Origin: Fabrea salina
Taxonomy: Eukaryota; Ciliophora; Heterotrichea; Heterotrichida; Fabreidae
NCBI GenBank assembly: GCA_022984795.1
Contig: JALIHJ010000062.1
Coordinates: 1 to 64,000 of the forward strand
Direction of reading: 5' to 3'
DNA: 64,000 bases
Shown here: positions 50,162 through 58,792 of the stretch, one piece after another
Layout of the letters: each line of letters opens with the position of its first letter
Numbering within the stretch: position 1 is the stretch's first letter
Program-made: the position numbers and the translations under genes
Notes under the pieces: generated by a model
Databases searched by the model: none
What the model was told of the DNA's origin: nothing
Seen by the model: only the letters and a program-made list of their open reading frames with translations

Positions 50162-51847
50162 TTATATGTTAAATGAATTCTGAAGAGGCATGTTGCGTGA
50201 GTCAACTAGTTCGATCTTTCTTTTGTTGCCTCTGTTATGGTTTAAGGTACTTTCTCTGTTAGTTCTTTCTCTGTCAATGATGGCTTTGGCTTCCTTAACC
50301 TTTTCTTGGTCAAACTTATCAGAAAAACTAAACTGAGTCAGTCCTAAACTCTTCATAACCTTTCCGTAAACATGGAAGTAATTCAAGGCACAAAACACTA
50401 CTAAGAGCAAAGGGAAAAACAAAGCAAACTCGTTGCCCACTACTGGAATCACGTCAATCACTCCCATCACTCTGTAGAACTGGGTGTCTTCAACTTTAAT
50501 AAAGTGCAGAAAGTTGTAACTCAATGGAGCAGTAAGTCGGGCTAGGTAGTAAGCACTCCAAGCTAGGTTACTAGGGTCTGTTTGGTTGTGTCTGTAAAGA
50601 CCGTACCACCCTGAAAGCTTTAGGTTAAACAACCCAAAGTTAGTGCACAACAGTATGTAAAGCAATGGAAAGAAACAAAGCAACTGAGTACCTACTGCTC
50701 CATGGCTTTCTTTAAACAGCAAAGGAAACAGTCCTATTGGTGCAGACATGAAAAGGGTGACTTCTCCAAGCACAACTAAAACACTCAGAACTGTAAACAC
50801 CACAGCAGAGGCTTTGCACACCTTTGACCTGATATAAGTGAACCAGTACCACTCTAGTCTCTGGACTACAAAAGTTAACTTTGAGTTTCTGCTTTGACTA
50901 GAGTACACTATTCTTCCTTCAGAGTTGTTTAAAGAGTTCACAATGTCTTCTAAAGTGAAGATTTCTTCTAAGTGCTGTTCCAGTCTGCACTTGGACCTGT
51001 GGTACTCAGAAAGGGTTTTTTTAAGGTCTTTGTGCAAAGAAACTAACCTGCTCATAGTGACCTCGCCCAACTCATTAAGTGTTTCTCTGGAGTTGTGCCT
51101 TGCCATTGCTTTTTGCCTTTCTATCATTTCCATTGGGCACTTGAGAAGTATTTCTTCTAACACAGAGTGCAACTCAGAAGTGTTGGAAATCTTGTAAGAA
51201 GCTGCGTGGACTAGCTTAACTATTTCGTCTAGTTCAAATTTAGTGTCAATCACTCCCTCTTCAAGGGCCACTACTTGGACTTGTTTGTGCCTAAGAGTAA
51301 GTTCTAGGTCTGCCTGGTCCCAAAAAGCCCTTGGAATGGCCACTAAGCCGTAACCCAGCAGCACTATGATTATGAACAATCCCCAGCAGTTACTCAGCAC
51401 CACCAAAAAGGCAGGCAGGGTTCTAAACGTCAGTTTTCCTTCTATAAACAAGTAAACAACTGCAAGGGATCCCAGGGACATCATGATCACAAAGAACCTA
51501 AAGTGCCTGTAAACTGCAGTTTTTAAGCGGGCATAGGGTTTGAACTCTCCAGACATTTCATACTCTTGAATTACAGGAAGCACCAACCAGCACAAAACAA
51601 ACACTGTCCAGTAAACAAGTCGCCAGGTAGTGTAAATAGCTTTTTGGTCGAGCTCTTTGCCTTCTGAGTCCAAAGCTAAGTAAATGTCGTATGGCAAAAG
51701 AACCAATAGTGAAAACGAAAGCAAGTACCCTACAAACACAAAAAAGTACACATAAGCTGGAGTGGCTTTTGAAGCATAGTGGTACACAGTCATGCACGTG
51801 AAGAAAAACACTATGCTAAGTGTAATCCAAGTGAACCAATTTATCAT
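50162..51847 (-). CDS. LMBRD2: LMBR1-domain protein, LMBD2-like
   Basis: 561 residues with about nine hydrophobic segments in the LMBR1 arrangement: five N-terminal passes, a cytoplasmic coiled loop (residues about 190-320), then four more. Family landmarks are W-R-L-V-Y-W-T-V-F-V-L-C-W-L-V-L-P-V-I-Q-E-Y in the third segment, S-G-E-F-K-P-Y-A-R after it, and A-P-L-S-Y-N-F-L near the end. LMBD2 proteins are membrane regulators reported near GPCR and Wnt signalling. The ATG at 51847 follows a T/A-rich tract. It is tandem with the RING gene upstream (9-bp gap). Confidence 0.85.
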   Translation of the reverse strand: MINWFTWITLSIVFFFTCMTVYHYASKATPAYVYFFVFVGYLLSFSLLVLLPYDIYLALDSEGKELDQKAIYTTWRLVYWTVFVLCWLVLPVIQEYEMSGEFKPYARLKTAVYRHFRFFVIMMSLGSLAVVYLFIEGKLTFRTLPAFLVVLSNCWGLFIIIVLLGYGLVAIPRAFWDQADLELTLRHKQVQVVALEEGVIDTKFELDEIVKLVHAASYKISNTSELHSVLEEILLKCPMEMIERQKAMARHNSRETLNELGEVTMSRLVSLHKDLKKTLSEYHRSKCRLEQHLEEIFTLEDIVNSLNNSEGRIVYSSQSRNSKLTFVVQRLEWYWFTYIRSKVCKASAVVFTVLSVLVVLGEVTLFMSAPIGLFPLLFKESHGAVGTQLLCFFPLLYILLCTNFGLFNLKLSGWYGLYRHNQTDPSNLAWSAYYLARLTAPLSYNFLHFIKVEDTQFYRVMGVIDVIPVVGNEFALFFPLLLVVFCALNYFHVYGKVMKSLGLTQFSFSDKFDQEKVKEAKAIIDRERTNRESTLNHNRGNKRKIELVDSRNMPLQNSFNI

Positions 51848-51856
51848 ATTTTACAA

Positions 51857-52558
51857 CTAATTAAAAAAGTGTGATAAGCTACGTTTGCAGCAAGGACACT
51901 CTGGTTTTATAGAAAGCCAGTTTTTGATGCACATTACATGGTAGTAGTGACCGCACTCAGGGAGACTCACTACTTCTTGGTTTTCAAAGTTGTCGTAGCA
52001 AATGGCGCACACTTCGTCCTTGCCCATTTCCCGTGACTCAGTCCAGGAGTCTACTATTGCCAGTTGAGCTTCAGTCAGTCTGTTAGAAGAGCTTTCTGGA
52101 TGGTACAGTAAAGGGTCAGCTTGCCTGATCAACAGCATTCTGTGCATGTTTATGGTCCACCTTCTCAAAATAAAGGATATAATGAAGCAAATGATTGCAC
52201 ACACCAAAAGAGCAGTAGAAATGTCTTCGTCGGGCAACTAAGTATAGGTTACGCATGATCTTCCTTCTTCAACCACTTTAGTATAGAAAATAGTGCCTAC
52301 AACTCCCCAGGATGTAGTAGCCAGGAAGTAAAACAAACGCAGTATAATCGCCCCTGCAAAAGTCAACCTGCTTGAGTACAACAAGGCCATGCGTCCTGTC
52401 ATTATCATTGCTAAGAAGATCATGAACCAAACTTCAACAGGGTACTCGCAACTGAAATCAGTCCACTCCACACCCAAATAAACGCACATTCCCAAAGTAG
52501 TTGTCCAAAACACTCCGTCTAGTCTATGTGTACTTTACATGCTTTGCCTCCACCCCAT
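51857..52558 (-). CDS. Membrane RING-H2 E3 ubiquitin ligase, two 15-nt introns
   Basis: 223 residues after removing two introns (52524-52538 and 52238-52252). Exons are 52558-52539, 52523-52253 and 52237-51857. The unspliced sequence gives only fragments without ATG starts. Splicing creates a clean ATG start (MGWRQSIL) and one open frame. Four hydrophobic segments (residues about 10-130) are followed by a RING-H2 finger (C-A-I-C...C-G-H-Y-Y-H-V-M-C...C-P-C-C, C3H2C3) at about 175-215. The ligands are complete, so E2 binding is expected. It is probably an endomembrane ubiquitin ligase; the substrate is unknown. The stop is TAG, the only one in the window. It is divergent from the polymerase gene by 54 bp. 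Confidence 0.88.
52238..52252 (-). other. 15-nt spliceosomal intron
   Basis: On the coding strand, GTAACCTATACTTAG, with A at position 10. It joins TCA TGC to TTG CCC in frame between the first set of membrane segments and the last one, in the RING-H2 gene. Confidence 0.9.
52524..52538 (-). other. 15-nt spliceosomal intron near a start codon
   Basis: On the coding strand, GTAAAGTACACATAG, with A at position 10. It lies 20 nt after the ATG of the RING-H2 gene and splits a codon (AT|A). Without splicing, that 20-nt exon runs out of frame and no ATG precedes the open frame. Confidence 0.85.
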
Positions 52559-52612
52559 TTAATATGTCAACAGTTTCAACCACTTTAAGTTCTATTCATT
52601 TCTGGTACTAAA

Positions 52613-54097
52613 ATGGGCATTTTCGAAGAAGTCAAAGCAGGAGTGCTGTGTGGTATTTCTGGGTTCACTAAGAAAAGCGGCCAGGTCATAGTTCAACGCA
52701 TAATAAGAGAAGGCGGAGAAGCTTTTTGCTTAAATTGTGAGGAAACCAAACAACTTACCCACATAATAGTTCCCAAAGCAATTTCTCAAGACAGTCTTGA
52801 AAGCAAAATCCAAAACCTTTGTTACAACTGGGTTGTTTGTGATGAATGGGCAGTTCACTCACTTCAGCAGAAAAAAAGATTGGATGAGAACCTTTACAAA
52901 TGGAGAAATCCCCAACTCACAGACTCCTCCAAAAGAACCAAAGAAGAAACCACAGACAATACTCAACACTCTCCAGAAACCCCCATCAAAAAATCCCCAA
53001 TTAAAGATGATAGTCCTAGGTTCTTTTCTGTGCAGATGAGTCCTTACAAACAAGAACTCTGGCACAAGAACCTTAAAAAGTTCCAGTTCGCCCAAGAAAC
53101 TGCAGTGGACAACAATGAGCACATTACAAAGGTTTTAGAAGATCTTCAAAAAAACTATGAAGTACTCAAAGATACTGGCAGAAGCATTGCTTACAGAAGC
53201 GCGATAGCTTGCTTGAAAGCCCACCCTGAAACCATTACAAGCTCCAAACAAGTAAAAAACCTCACAAGAATAGGCAGCAAAATCAAAAAAAAAATTCGAG
53301 AAATCCTTGAAACGGGCACTCTTAAAAGACTCATCTGCATGAACAGTTACGAAAGGATCAAAGTAGTTAAACTCTTCTGTGAAATATGGGGAGTCGGAAC
53401 AGTCACTGCTCAGAAACTGTTTACTATGGGCTACCGAAACATAGAGGAGCTAAAAGCCAACCCTCCAGATATTCTTAACCACAACCAAAAAGTAGGTTTG
53501 GAGTTTTTTCAAGAACTTTCTGAAAGAATTCCTCGTGAAGAAGTTGCTTTAATCAGTGAAAAAGTAAAAGCCACAGCTCAAAGCCTTGCTGGGAATAGAA
53601 TAATCCAAGCAGTTACTTGTGGGTCTTACAGACGAGGCAGAGAAACTTGTGGAGACATTGATATACTCATTACATTTGAAGACATGCAGCCCACTTTAGG
53701 GTTTTTAACTAAGCTAATTACACAACTCACAGAAGAAGGAGTAGTTACTCACCAACTTTTAGTTTCTGATGAACAAAAAAAGCACGAAAACTCGACTTTT
53801 GAAGGAATAGCTAGGCTTCCGGAAGGGATTCACAGAAGACTTGACATCAAAATATACCCTAGGAACTTTTTTGCTTGGGCTCTAATGCACTTTACAGGGT
53901 CAGCTCAGTTTAATAGAAGCATTAGGTACTTTGCAAAGCAAGCTGGGTTCAGACTGTCAGACGAAGGAATCTTCCCTGCTTACAGAACTCATGAAGAAAC
54001 CAGACTTGGAGCCTGCACTGCTGTGTGCTACACTGAAGAGGATATATTCGAGTTGTTTGGAATTCCTTATAAAACTCCTGAAGAAAGGGATCTTTAA
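52613..54097 (+). CDS. Family X DNA polymerase (Pol lambda/beta-like) with BRCT domain
   Basis: 494 residues. A BRCT domain spans residues about 5-100 (G-I-S-G-F-T-K-K-S-G...W-V-V-C-D-E-W). A charged linker is followed by an 8-kDa lyase-type domain with a helix-hairpin-helix (I-G-S-K-I-K-K-K-I, about 155-240), a second HhH (W-G-V-G-T-V-T-A-Q-K-L) and the polymerase palm. Catalytic aspartates are seen in G-D-I-D-I-L and R-L-D-I-K. The nucleotide-binding G-S-Y-R-R-G is present. It probably fills gaps in base-excision repair or end joining in the nucleus. The usual Y-F-T-G-S reads H-F-T-G-S, so the sugar-gate tyrosine is His. It converges on the kinase gene with a 15-bp gap. Confidence 0.93.
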   Translation: MGIFEEVKAGVLCGISGFTKKSGQVIVQRIIREGGEAFCLNCEETKQLTHIIVPKAISQDSLESKIQNLCYNWVVCDEWAVHSLQQKKRLDENLYKWRNPQLTDSSKRTKEETTDNTQHSPETPIKKSPIKDDSPRFFSVQMSPYKQELWHKNLKKFQFAQETAVDNNEHITKVLEDLQKNYEVLKDTGRSIAYRSAIACLKAHPETITSSKQVKNLTRIGSKIKKKIREILETGTLKRLICMNSYERIKVVKLFCEIWGVGTVTAQKLFTMGYRNIEELKANPPDILNHNQKVGLEFFQELSERIPREEVALISEKVKATAQSLAGNRIIQAVTCGSYRRGRETCGDIDILITFEDMQPTLGFLTKLITQLTEEGVVTHQLLVSDEQKKHENSTFEGIARLPEGIHRRLDIKIYPRNFFAWALMHFTGSAQFNRSIRYFAKQAGFRLSDEGIFPAYRTHEETRLGACTAVCYTEEDIFELFGIPYKTPEERDL

Positions 54098-54112
54098 TGT
54101 TAAATATTTCAG

Positions 54113-55180
54113 TCAAAAAGCTCCTTTTGGACTCGTGCTGGTGAAATTACTATCTAGAGTTAGAGTGTTTGACTCCGAAAAAAACTCAAAAGACAGTAGT
54201 TCTTCAGCTGATGGCCTTAATCTTTCAGAACGGTTTACGCAACTCCGAATTAGTACGTCAAGACGACTCGACACTGTGGGGAAGTGAGGGTACTTGTCAG
54301 GAGTAGCTATAAGGTTCAGGATGTCTTTGGCATGCGTGGAGTAGTTGTACCAAGGAGGGTACCCAGTAACCATTTCTATCAACAAACACCCAAAAGACCA
54401 AATATCAGCTGAAAAAGTATGTCCTTCTCGCATAACTACTTCAGGAGCCATCCAGTAAGGGCTGCCTTTCATGCTGCGTGCTACTAAGTTCATGTCTGTA
54501 CTTTCAAACGACTTAGAAGACCCAAAGTCGCTAAGTTTAACAGTGCCGTTAGGGCCTACAAGGACATTGGCTGATTTAAGGTCTCTGTGGACAATGCCGT
54601 TTTGGTGAAGGTAAACAAGTCCGAGCAAGATCTGTCTGGAATACCTTTTGATAACGTCCTCATGCAGCTTGGAGTACTCCTTAATAATATCCTTTAAAGA
54701 ACCTCCAGGAACGTACTCTACTAAGATGTCCACTGACTTGTAGTCAGAAGCAAGGTCAGTCTGGAAGTAGTGCACTATGTTAGGATGGTCTAGTCTCCTT
54801 AGCAGCGATATTTCTCTTTGTAGGTTACCGAATTCCCTCTGGACTTTTCTTGAGTCTTCTGAAAGCTAAGTAGTTATTACGGTAAAATGCTTCACAGCCA
54901 TAAGCTCCCCAGTGTTAATGTTAAGGCACTTGTAGACTTTTGCGTAAGCCCCTTTTCCAACGAGTTCTCCACGCTGCCACTTGATGAGCGTTCCGGATCT
55001 CGGAGAAGATAGTTCAGCAAAGGTAGTTTGTGACTCTTCGCTCAAAAAGATGTAAGGCTTGAAAACAGAAACGTTGGGCCTACCAGAAGGTTGCTTGTTG
55101 ACTATAACTGGCCTTTGGGACTTTCCACTTGGAGTCCTTTCGACTCTAGCTGTTTTTGCATTGCAACAACCATTTCCCAT
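54113..55180 (-). CDS. STE11/MAP3K-like protein kinase with N-terminal acylation signal, one 15-nt intron
   Basis: 350 residues after removing the intron at 54866-54880. The N-terminus M-G-N-G-C-C fits N-myristoylation plus palmitoylation. The kinase domain starts at about residue 70, with G-loop G-K-G-A-Y-A-K-V (75-82), VAIK lysine K97 (M-A-V-K-H), H-R-D-L-K-S-A-N, D-F-G and W-M-A-P-E. All catalytic residues are intact. Motifs such as G-S-L-K-D-I-I, G-S-P-Y-W-M-A-P-E-V and G-Y-P-P-W are typical of MAP3Ks of the STE11 group. The intron falls right after A-V-K-H-F-T, and splicing restores the alpha-C helix segment. It is likely a membrane-tethered signalling kinase. It ends in TGA. Confidence 0.92.
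54866..54880 (-). other. 15-nt spliceosomal intron
   Basis: On the coding strand, GTAATAACTACTTAG, with A at position 10. It joins the ATP-binding lobe to the helix reading L-S-E-D-S-R-K-V-Q-R-E-F, giving a complete kinase N-lobe. Confidence 0.92.
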
Positions 55181-55211
55181 AATTAATAAATGTTACAAAA
55201 ACAATTTATGG

Positions 55212-56303
55212 TTAACTGGTGAGCTCTTCTATTTGCTGTTGGAGTTTAAGGTTTATGGTTTTAATTTCTTGTAGTTTGTGTAGGTGTTCTTCTTTTTTTT
55301 GCTTAATTAGACAACTTAGTTTCTGTGCAAAGTCACCTATTCCTTGAGTTTCTTGGCTTAAAACACTGTTAGAAGCTTCTTGTATTTCACTTGACCACTC
55401 TTGAACTAGACTGTGGACTTTAACCTTTCCTTCTCCTAAGTCAATGAGTCTTCTTTTGTACTGGGAGTCAGTGATTGTTTTTACTGAGTAAGTTCCTTTG
55501 TTGGCTTGGCTTTGTTGGTATATTCTTTCGATGTTGCTCCAAATGTACTTCATCATGTCTATTTGGGGACCTCTGTCTAGGGCTGCTAGTTTGTTCACTA
55601 ACTGGGTGTTGGGGTCTTCTTTCTTTTCAAGTTTAGTTAACTTGTCTAGTTTGTTCCTGGCTTCTTTGTGCTGCTGAGTTAAGTAACTAGAGTGACTCAG
55701 CCACTGCTTGTGGAGTTGGCCCATTTCTTTGGACACTTGTGAAAAGGTCTGGACTTCTTGGTTGATTTCTGAAAGCATAGAGTTCTTCATCCTAACCACG
55801 CACTTTCTGCTAGCCCGGTCAGGCTTGCTTAAGAACTCTTGGAACAGTGGAAAGGGCGGCATTTTTTTCCAAGGATACTCAGTAGCTAGCAGAAACTTAA
55901 AAGTGCTGTCAGACAGGGTTTTTAGCAAGAGCCACACCCTTTCGCCCTGCCCCATATCCAAGATGCTTTTCCCAACGATGGTGTTGGGAGGGATCTTTTT
56001 GTCATCTTCGAGTTTTTTGATGAGTTTGAAGGCTTCACTTTTGAACTCCCTTTTCATCTCAGCTGTTCTGGGAGGCCAGCAGAACAAAAAAGCGTTCATT
56101 TGTTCTTGACTTACAAGTTTCCCAAACAAAAAGTACACTAAAGAATACAGTGCTTTTGTGTTAGCTTTCTTAAAAAGCTTAGGGTCGAGTTGCACCTTCA
56201 TGTCTTTGTAGGTGTCAAACGAGTCCCAACCAAGCACCTGCAAACTTGACACAACTAACTCTTCAAGACTGAAGTTCACATCAACACCGCAAACAACTTC
56301 CAT
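55212..56303 (-). CDS. HAUS6: HAUS augmin-like complex subunit 6
   Basis: 363 residues. The N-terminal 130 match the HAUS6 N-terminal domain: L-D-P-K-L-F-K-K-A-N...L-Y-S-L-V-Y-F-L-F-G-K-L...F-C-W-P-P-R...R-E-F-K, then G-x-G-E-R-V-W-L-L-L-K-T-L. Long coiled coils follow (about 190-240 and 310-360). Augmin recruits gamma-tubulin to existing microtubules to branch the spindle. The protein is much shorter than animal HAUS6 (about 950), lacking the long disordered tail. Its ATG directly abuts the stop codon of the upstream SLY1 gene with no spacer. Confidence 0.8.
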   Translation of the reverse strand: MEVVCGVDVNFSLEELVVSSLQVLGWDSFDTYKDMKVQLDPKLFKKANTKALYSLVYFLFGKLVSQEQMNAFLFCWPPRTAEMKREFKSEAFKLIKKLEDDKKIPPNTIVGKSILDMGQGERVWLLLKTLSDSTFKFLLATEYPWKKMPPFPLFQEFLSKPDRASRKCVVRMKNSMLSEINQEVQTFSQVSKEMGQLHKQWLSHSSYLTQQHKEARNKLDKLTKLEKKEDPNTQLVNKLAALDRGPQIDMMKYIWSNIERIYQQSQANKGTYSVKTITDSQYKRRLIDLGEGKVKVHSLVQEWSSEIQEASNSVLSQETQGIGDFAQKLSCLIKQKKEEHLHKLQEIKTINLKLQQQIEELTS

Positions 56304-57950
56304 TTAATAACTAATTTGGGAAAGGTTCTGGAGTTGTTTCAGAAACTCTTTTGGGGAGCACATTTCAGTTGAGCCGTATAAGATGTTTTTGGAAAACTTT
56401 TGGGAGTAATGCATGAGGTTGTGGAATTCAGGATAACACCCACCTCCTACTACAAACACTATGGCTTCGTTAAACTCTTTTTTGTACTTCTGTGCGTCCA
56501 TCTTCATTGAGTCGTAGTACACTAGGTCCCTACTTCGGTTCTCCATAGCACTGTGGAGCAACTTAGTCACAGGAAGCATTCTTTCTTGTCCGATGAGTTT
56601 TTCTTTCATTTTACCAGCGAATCCTGCAAGTGACTTTAAAGCAGACTGTTGTTCTGCTTCTCCTCTTAAACTCTGTAAGTAGTTTTTAAGTGCTGGGTCA
56701 GAAATGTCTTCTGTTTTATGGCATAAGTAAGCGATTATTTCCAGACGCAACTTGTCTTTTTCCCAGTCTTCGTAACTTGAGTTCTCTCCTGGAGCTTTTT
56801 GAAGCAGCTCGTTTATGTCTGAGTTCCTTCCTTGCATCAGCAGCTCTTCTGCTTGGTTAAAGTAGTCTAGGTGCCTTGACTTCGCTTCGTTCACTAACTG
56901 AGTAGCCATGTTCATGTGCAGGTCTAACTGTGACTTAACTTCTGTCATTCTGGAGACTTTTTCAAAGGCTTCTGAGATGTTTGATCCCATTTGGTCGTAG
57001 GTTTGCTTCCACTCGTTGAAGTGCTTATCGATGTTTTGGAGCACTTGACTGAACTCTTCAGAACTCTGTTGCTTCCAAAACTCATCCCGGGACTTGTCTA
57101 GTTCGTGCACCTGAGGAGGGTCGCCTGGAAGCACTACTTTGTTTAAGCTGTTCCTAAACACGTCAAACGCCAGAGCTTGGTAGGTCCATCCATGATGGAA
57201 CATAATTGGAAAGTCCACACTGCGGTCTAGAATCAACAGCAAAGGCCTGCTGAGTTGAGAGGAGTCTTTGGAGTGGTTCCAACAAAGCTCAGCTAATTTG
57301 TGGGCAACTATTTCACTCATGCCTTTTCCAGCTTGTATAATGGGCCAGACGTTGCAAGTTCTCAGAACACAAAATAAACTAGTAGCTACTTCGCCAAGCA
57401 TGTCTTCTATTTCTTCGTCAGGTTTTCCAGGCTGCTGGAGGGTTTCAAAAGAAGGGTAGTTCGAAATGAACAACTGGTCTTCGAGAGGAACGAACTTAAG
57501 GTACTGCTCATAAACTTTCAGCAGCTTCCCCACTGAGTTCTCTGCTACGAGTCCTGCACCTAGCGTTTCTAAGGCCATTTGTCTGGGAGGGTGTATAAAG
57601 TTGATTTGGAAGTGCTCGTATAAGTTAGCTCTGCAGTCTTGAATGATTCTTTCAATGTTGAGTTGAGTTGGTTCTACTACGTAAATAGCTGTTACTGAGT
57701 GAATTTCCTTCCTTTCAGAGTGGAGAGGCAAGTACAGCGTGACATTGTGCAGTCTAAGGTTGCCTACGTGCATGATTGGAGCCATTGCTAAGTTAGAGTA
57801 GTCGTCAAGTATTAAAACTCGCCAGACTAAAAAGGGTTCGTTGTGTGTGGTCTGGTGGAGTTCTTCAGGACCCATGTTAAGGTCAAGTAAGTCATCAAAA
57901 GCTTTTTTAGTTTTACTATATAGTAAAAGGTCATTGTCTTCACTTTCCAT
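56304..57950 (-). CDS. SCFD1: Sec1/Munc18 family protein SLY1 (SCFD1)
   Basis: 548 residues, slightly short for the family (about 600-650). Landmarks are V-L-I-L-D-D-Y at the start, P-L-L-L-I-L-D-R-S-V-D-F-P-I-M-F-H-H-G-W-T-Y in the middle and V-F-V-V-G-G-G-C-Y-P-E-F-H-N-L near the end, the last being typical of Sly1. SM proteins clasp SNARE bundles. Sly1 acts with syntaxin 5 in ER-Golgi fusion. There is no membrane segment, as expected for a soluble protein. Only 4 bp separate it from the upstream gene's stop and 0 bp from HAUS6 downstream. Confidence 0.9.
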   Translation of the reverse strand: MESEDNDLLLYSKTKKAFDDLLDLNMGPEELHQTTHNEPFLVWRVLILDDYSNLAMAPIMHVGNLRLHNVTLYLPLHSERKEIHSVTAIYVVEPTQLNIERIIQDCRANLYEHFQINFIHPPRQMALETLGAGLVAENSVGKLLKVYEQYLKFVPLEDQLFISNYPSFETLQQPGKPDEEIEDMLGEVATSLFCVLRTCNVWPIIQAGKGMSEIVAHKLAELCWNHSKDSSQLSRPLLLILDRSVDFPIMFHHGWTYQALAFDVFRNSLNKVVLPGDPPQVHELDKSRDEFWKQQSSEEFSQVLQNIDKHFNEWKQTYDQMGSNISEAFEKVSRMTEVKSQLDLHMNMATQLVNEAKSRHLDYFNQAEELLMQGRNSDINELLQKAPGENSSYEDWEKDKLRLEIIAYLCHKTEDISDPALKNYLQSLRGEAEQQSALKSLAGFAGKMKEKLIGQERMLPVTKLLHSAMENRSRDLVYYDSMKMDAQKYKKEFNEAIVFVVGGGCYPEFHNLMHYSQKFSKNILYGSTEMCSPKEFLKQLQNLSQISY

Positions 57951-57954
57951 TTAT

Positions 57955-58770
57955 TTAACTTAAGCTAGGAAGCACCCTCATCACAGTAGAAGTCTTGTAG
58001 TCAGGAATAGAGTCCCTTGTGGACTTATTCTGCTGCGTAGCAAAAGAGTTTTGGTAAGAGGTTACTTTGGGTTCGTAAAAGGTATTCCAACCTGTTAGGT
58101 TTCCACAGCCTCTAAGCATAGTTTGCCTTTTTTCTTTAGAGTTACTTTTTTCAAAGCTAGTTTCTAGGCATCTCTGCATTGCAGGTTGGCTTTGAGCACG
58201 GTGATTGCCAGTGTCAACAGGAACTGGACGAGGGTTGTTTCTTTTAGAAGCAAAGGCTTTTTCCATCTCTTGGACTGTGAACCACCTGTAAGACTCTCTT
58301 TGGAGTGGGTCAGTGATTCCTTTTTGGATTTTAACAACTGAATAAATCCCTCTGAGACAAGCCATCATGCAGTCTAAGTAGTGTGGGGAGTCCTTTAACT
58401 CAATCCACCTTTCTAAGAAAAACAAGGCTTGTTTCGTAAGAACTTTTGAAAAGTGCAGTTCGTGCAGTTTTTTATGCCTAAGCACTTTGCTTTCGGAAAT
58501 GTAGTTTTCAGCTTCTGCACAGAAACTTGAGTTGTAAGCACTTTTCATGTAAGTCCTTCTTAAGTAGCTTGGGTCAAGTCTGAAGCTTTTATTGGGGTTC
58601 TCAGTTCTGGGTCTGAATTTTTTCTTTCCGTGGTTTTTAATAACTGCCTGGATTACTTTGACTCCTTTTATTTCGTTTTTGCTGGCATTGTTAAGCCAGG
58701 TTTGGATGTAGTCTTTGTACTCTTCTTTTACAAAATGCTGAGCAACTAGCTTAAGACTAGACTGATCCAT
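57955..58770 (-). CDS. Conserved-looking basic protein of unknown function
   Basis: 271 residues, not recognised. It is rich in Lys and Arg, with no signal peptide or membrane segment. Residues about 110-180 form a helical region (F-F-L-E-R-W-I-E-L...C-M-M-A-C-L-R-G-I-Y-S-V-V-K) with a W-F-T-V-Q-E-M-E-K-A-F continuation. The last third is low-complexity with many Ser, Thr and Gln. It lies first in a four-gene minus-strand series with SLY1, HAUS6 and the MAP3K-like kinase, and is divergent from CCDC61 across 22 bp. Confidence 0.7.
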   Translation of the reverse strand: MDQSSLKLVAQHFVKEEYKDYIQTWLNNASKNEIKGVKVIQAVIKNHGKKKFRPRTENPNKSFRLDPSYLRRTYMKSAYNSSFCAEAENYISESKVLRHKKLHELHFSKVLTKQALFFLERWIELKDSPHYLDCMMACLRGIYSVVKIQKGITDPLQRESYRWFTVQEMEKAFASKRNNPRPVPVDTGNHRAQSQPAMQRCLETSFEKSNSKEKRQTMLRGCGNLTGWNTFYEPKVTSYQNSFATQQNKSTRDSIPDYKTSTVMRVLPSLS

Positions 58771-58792
58771 TTAACTATTAAACTTTCAAACT

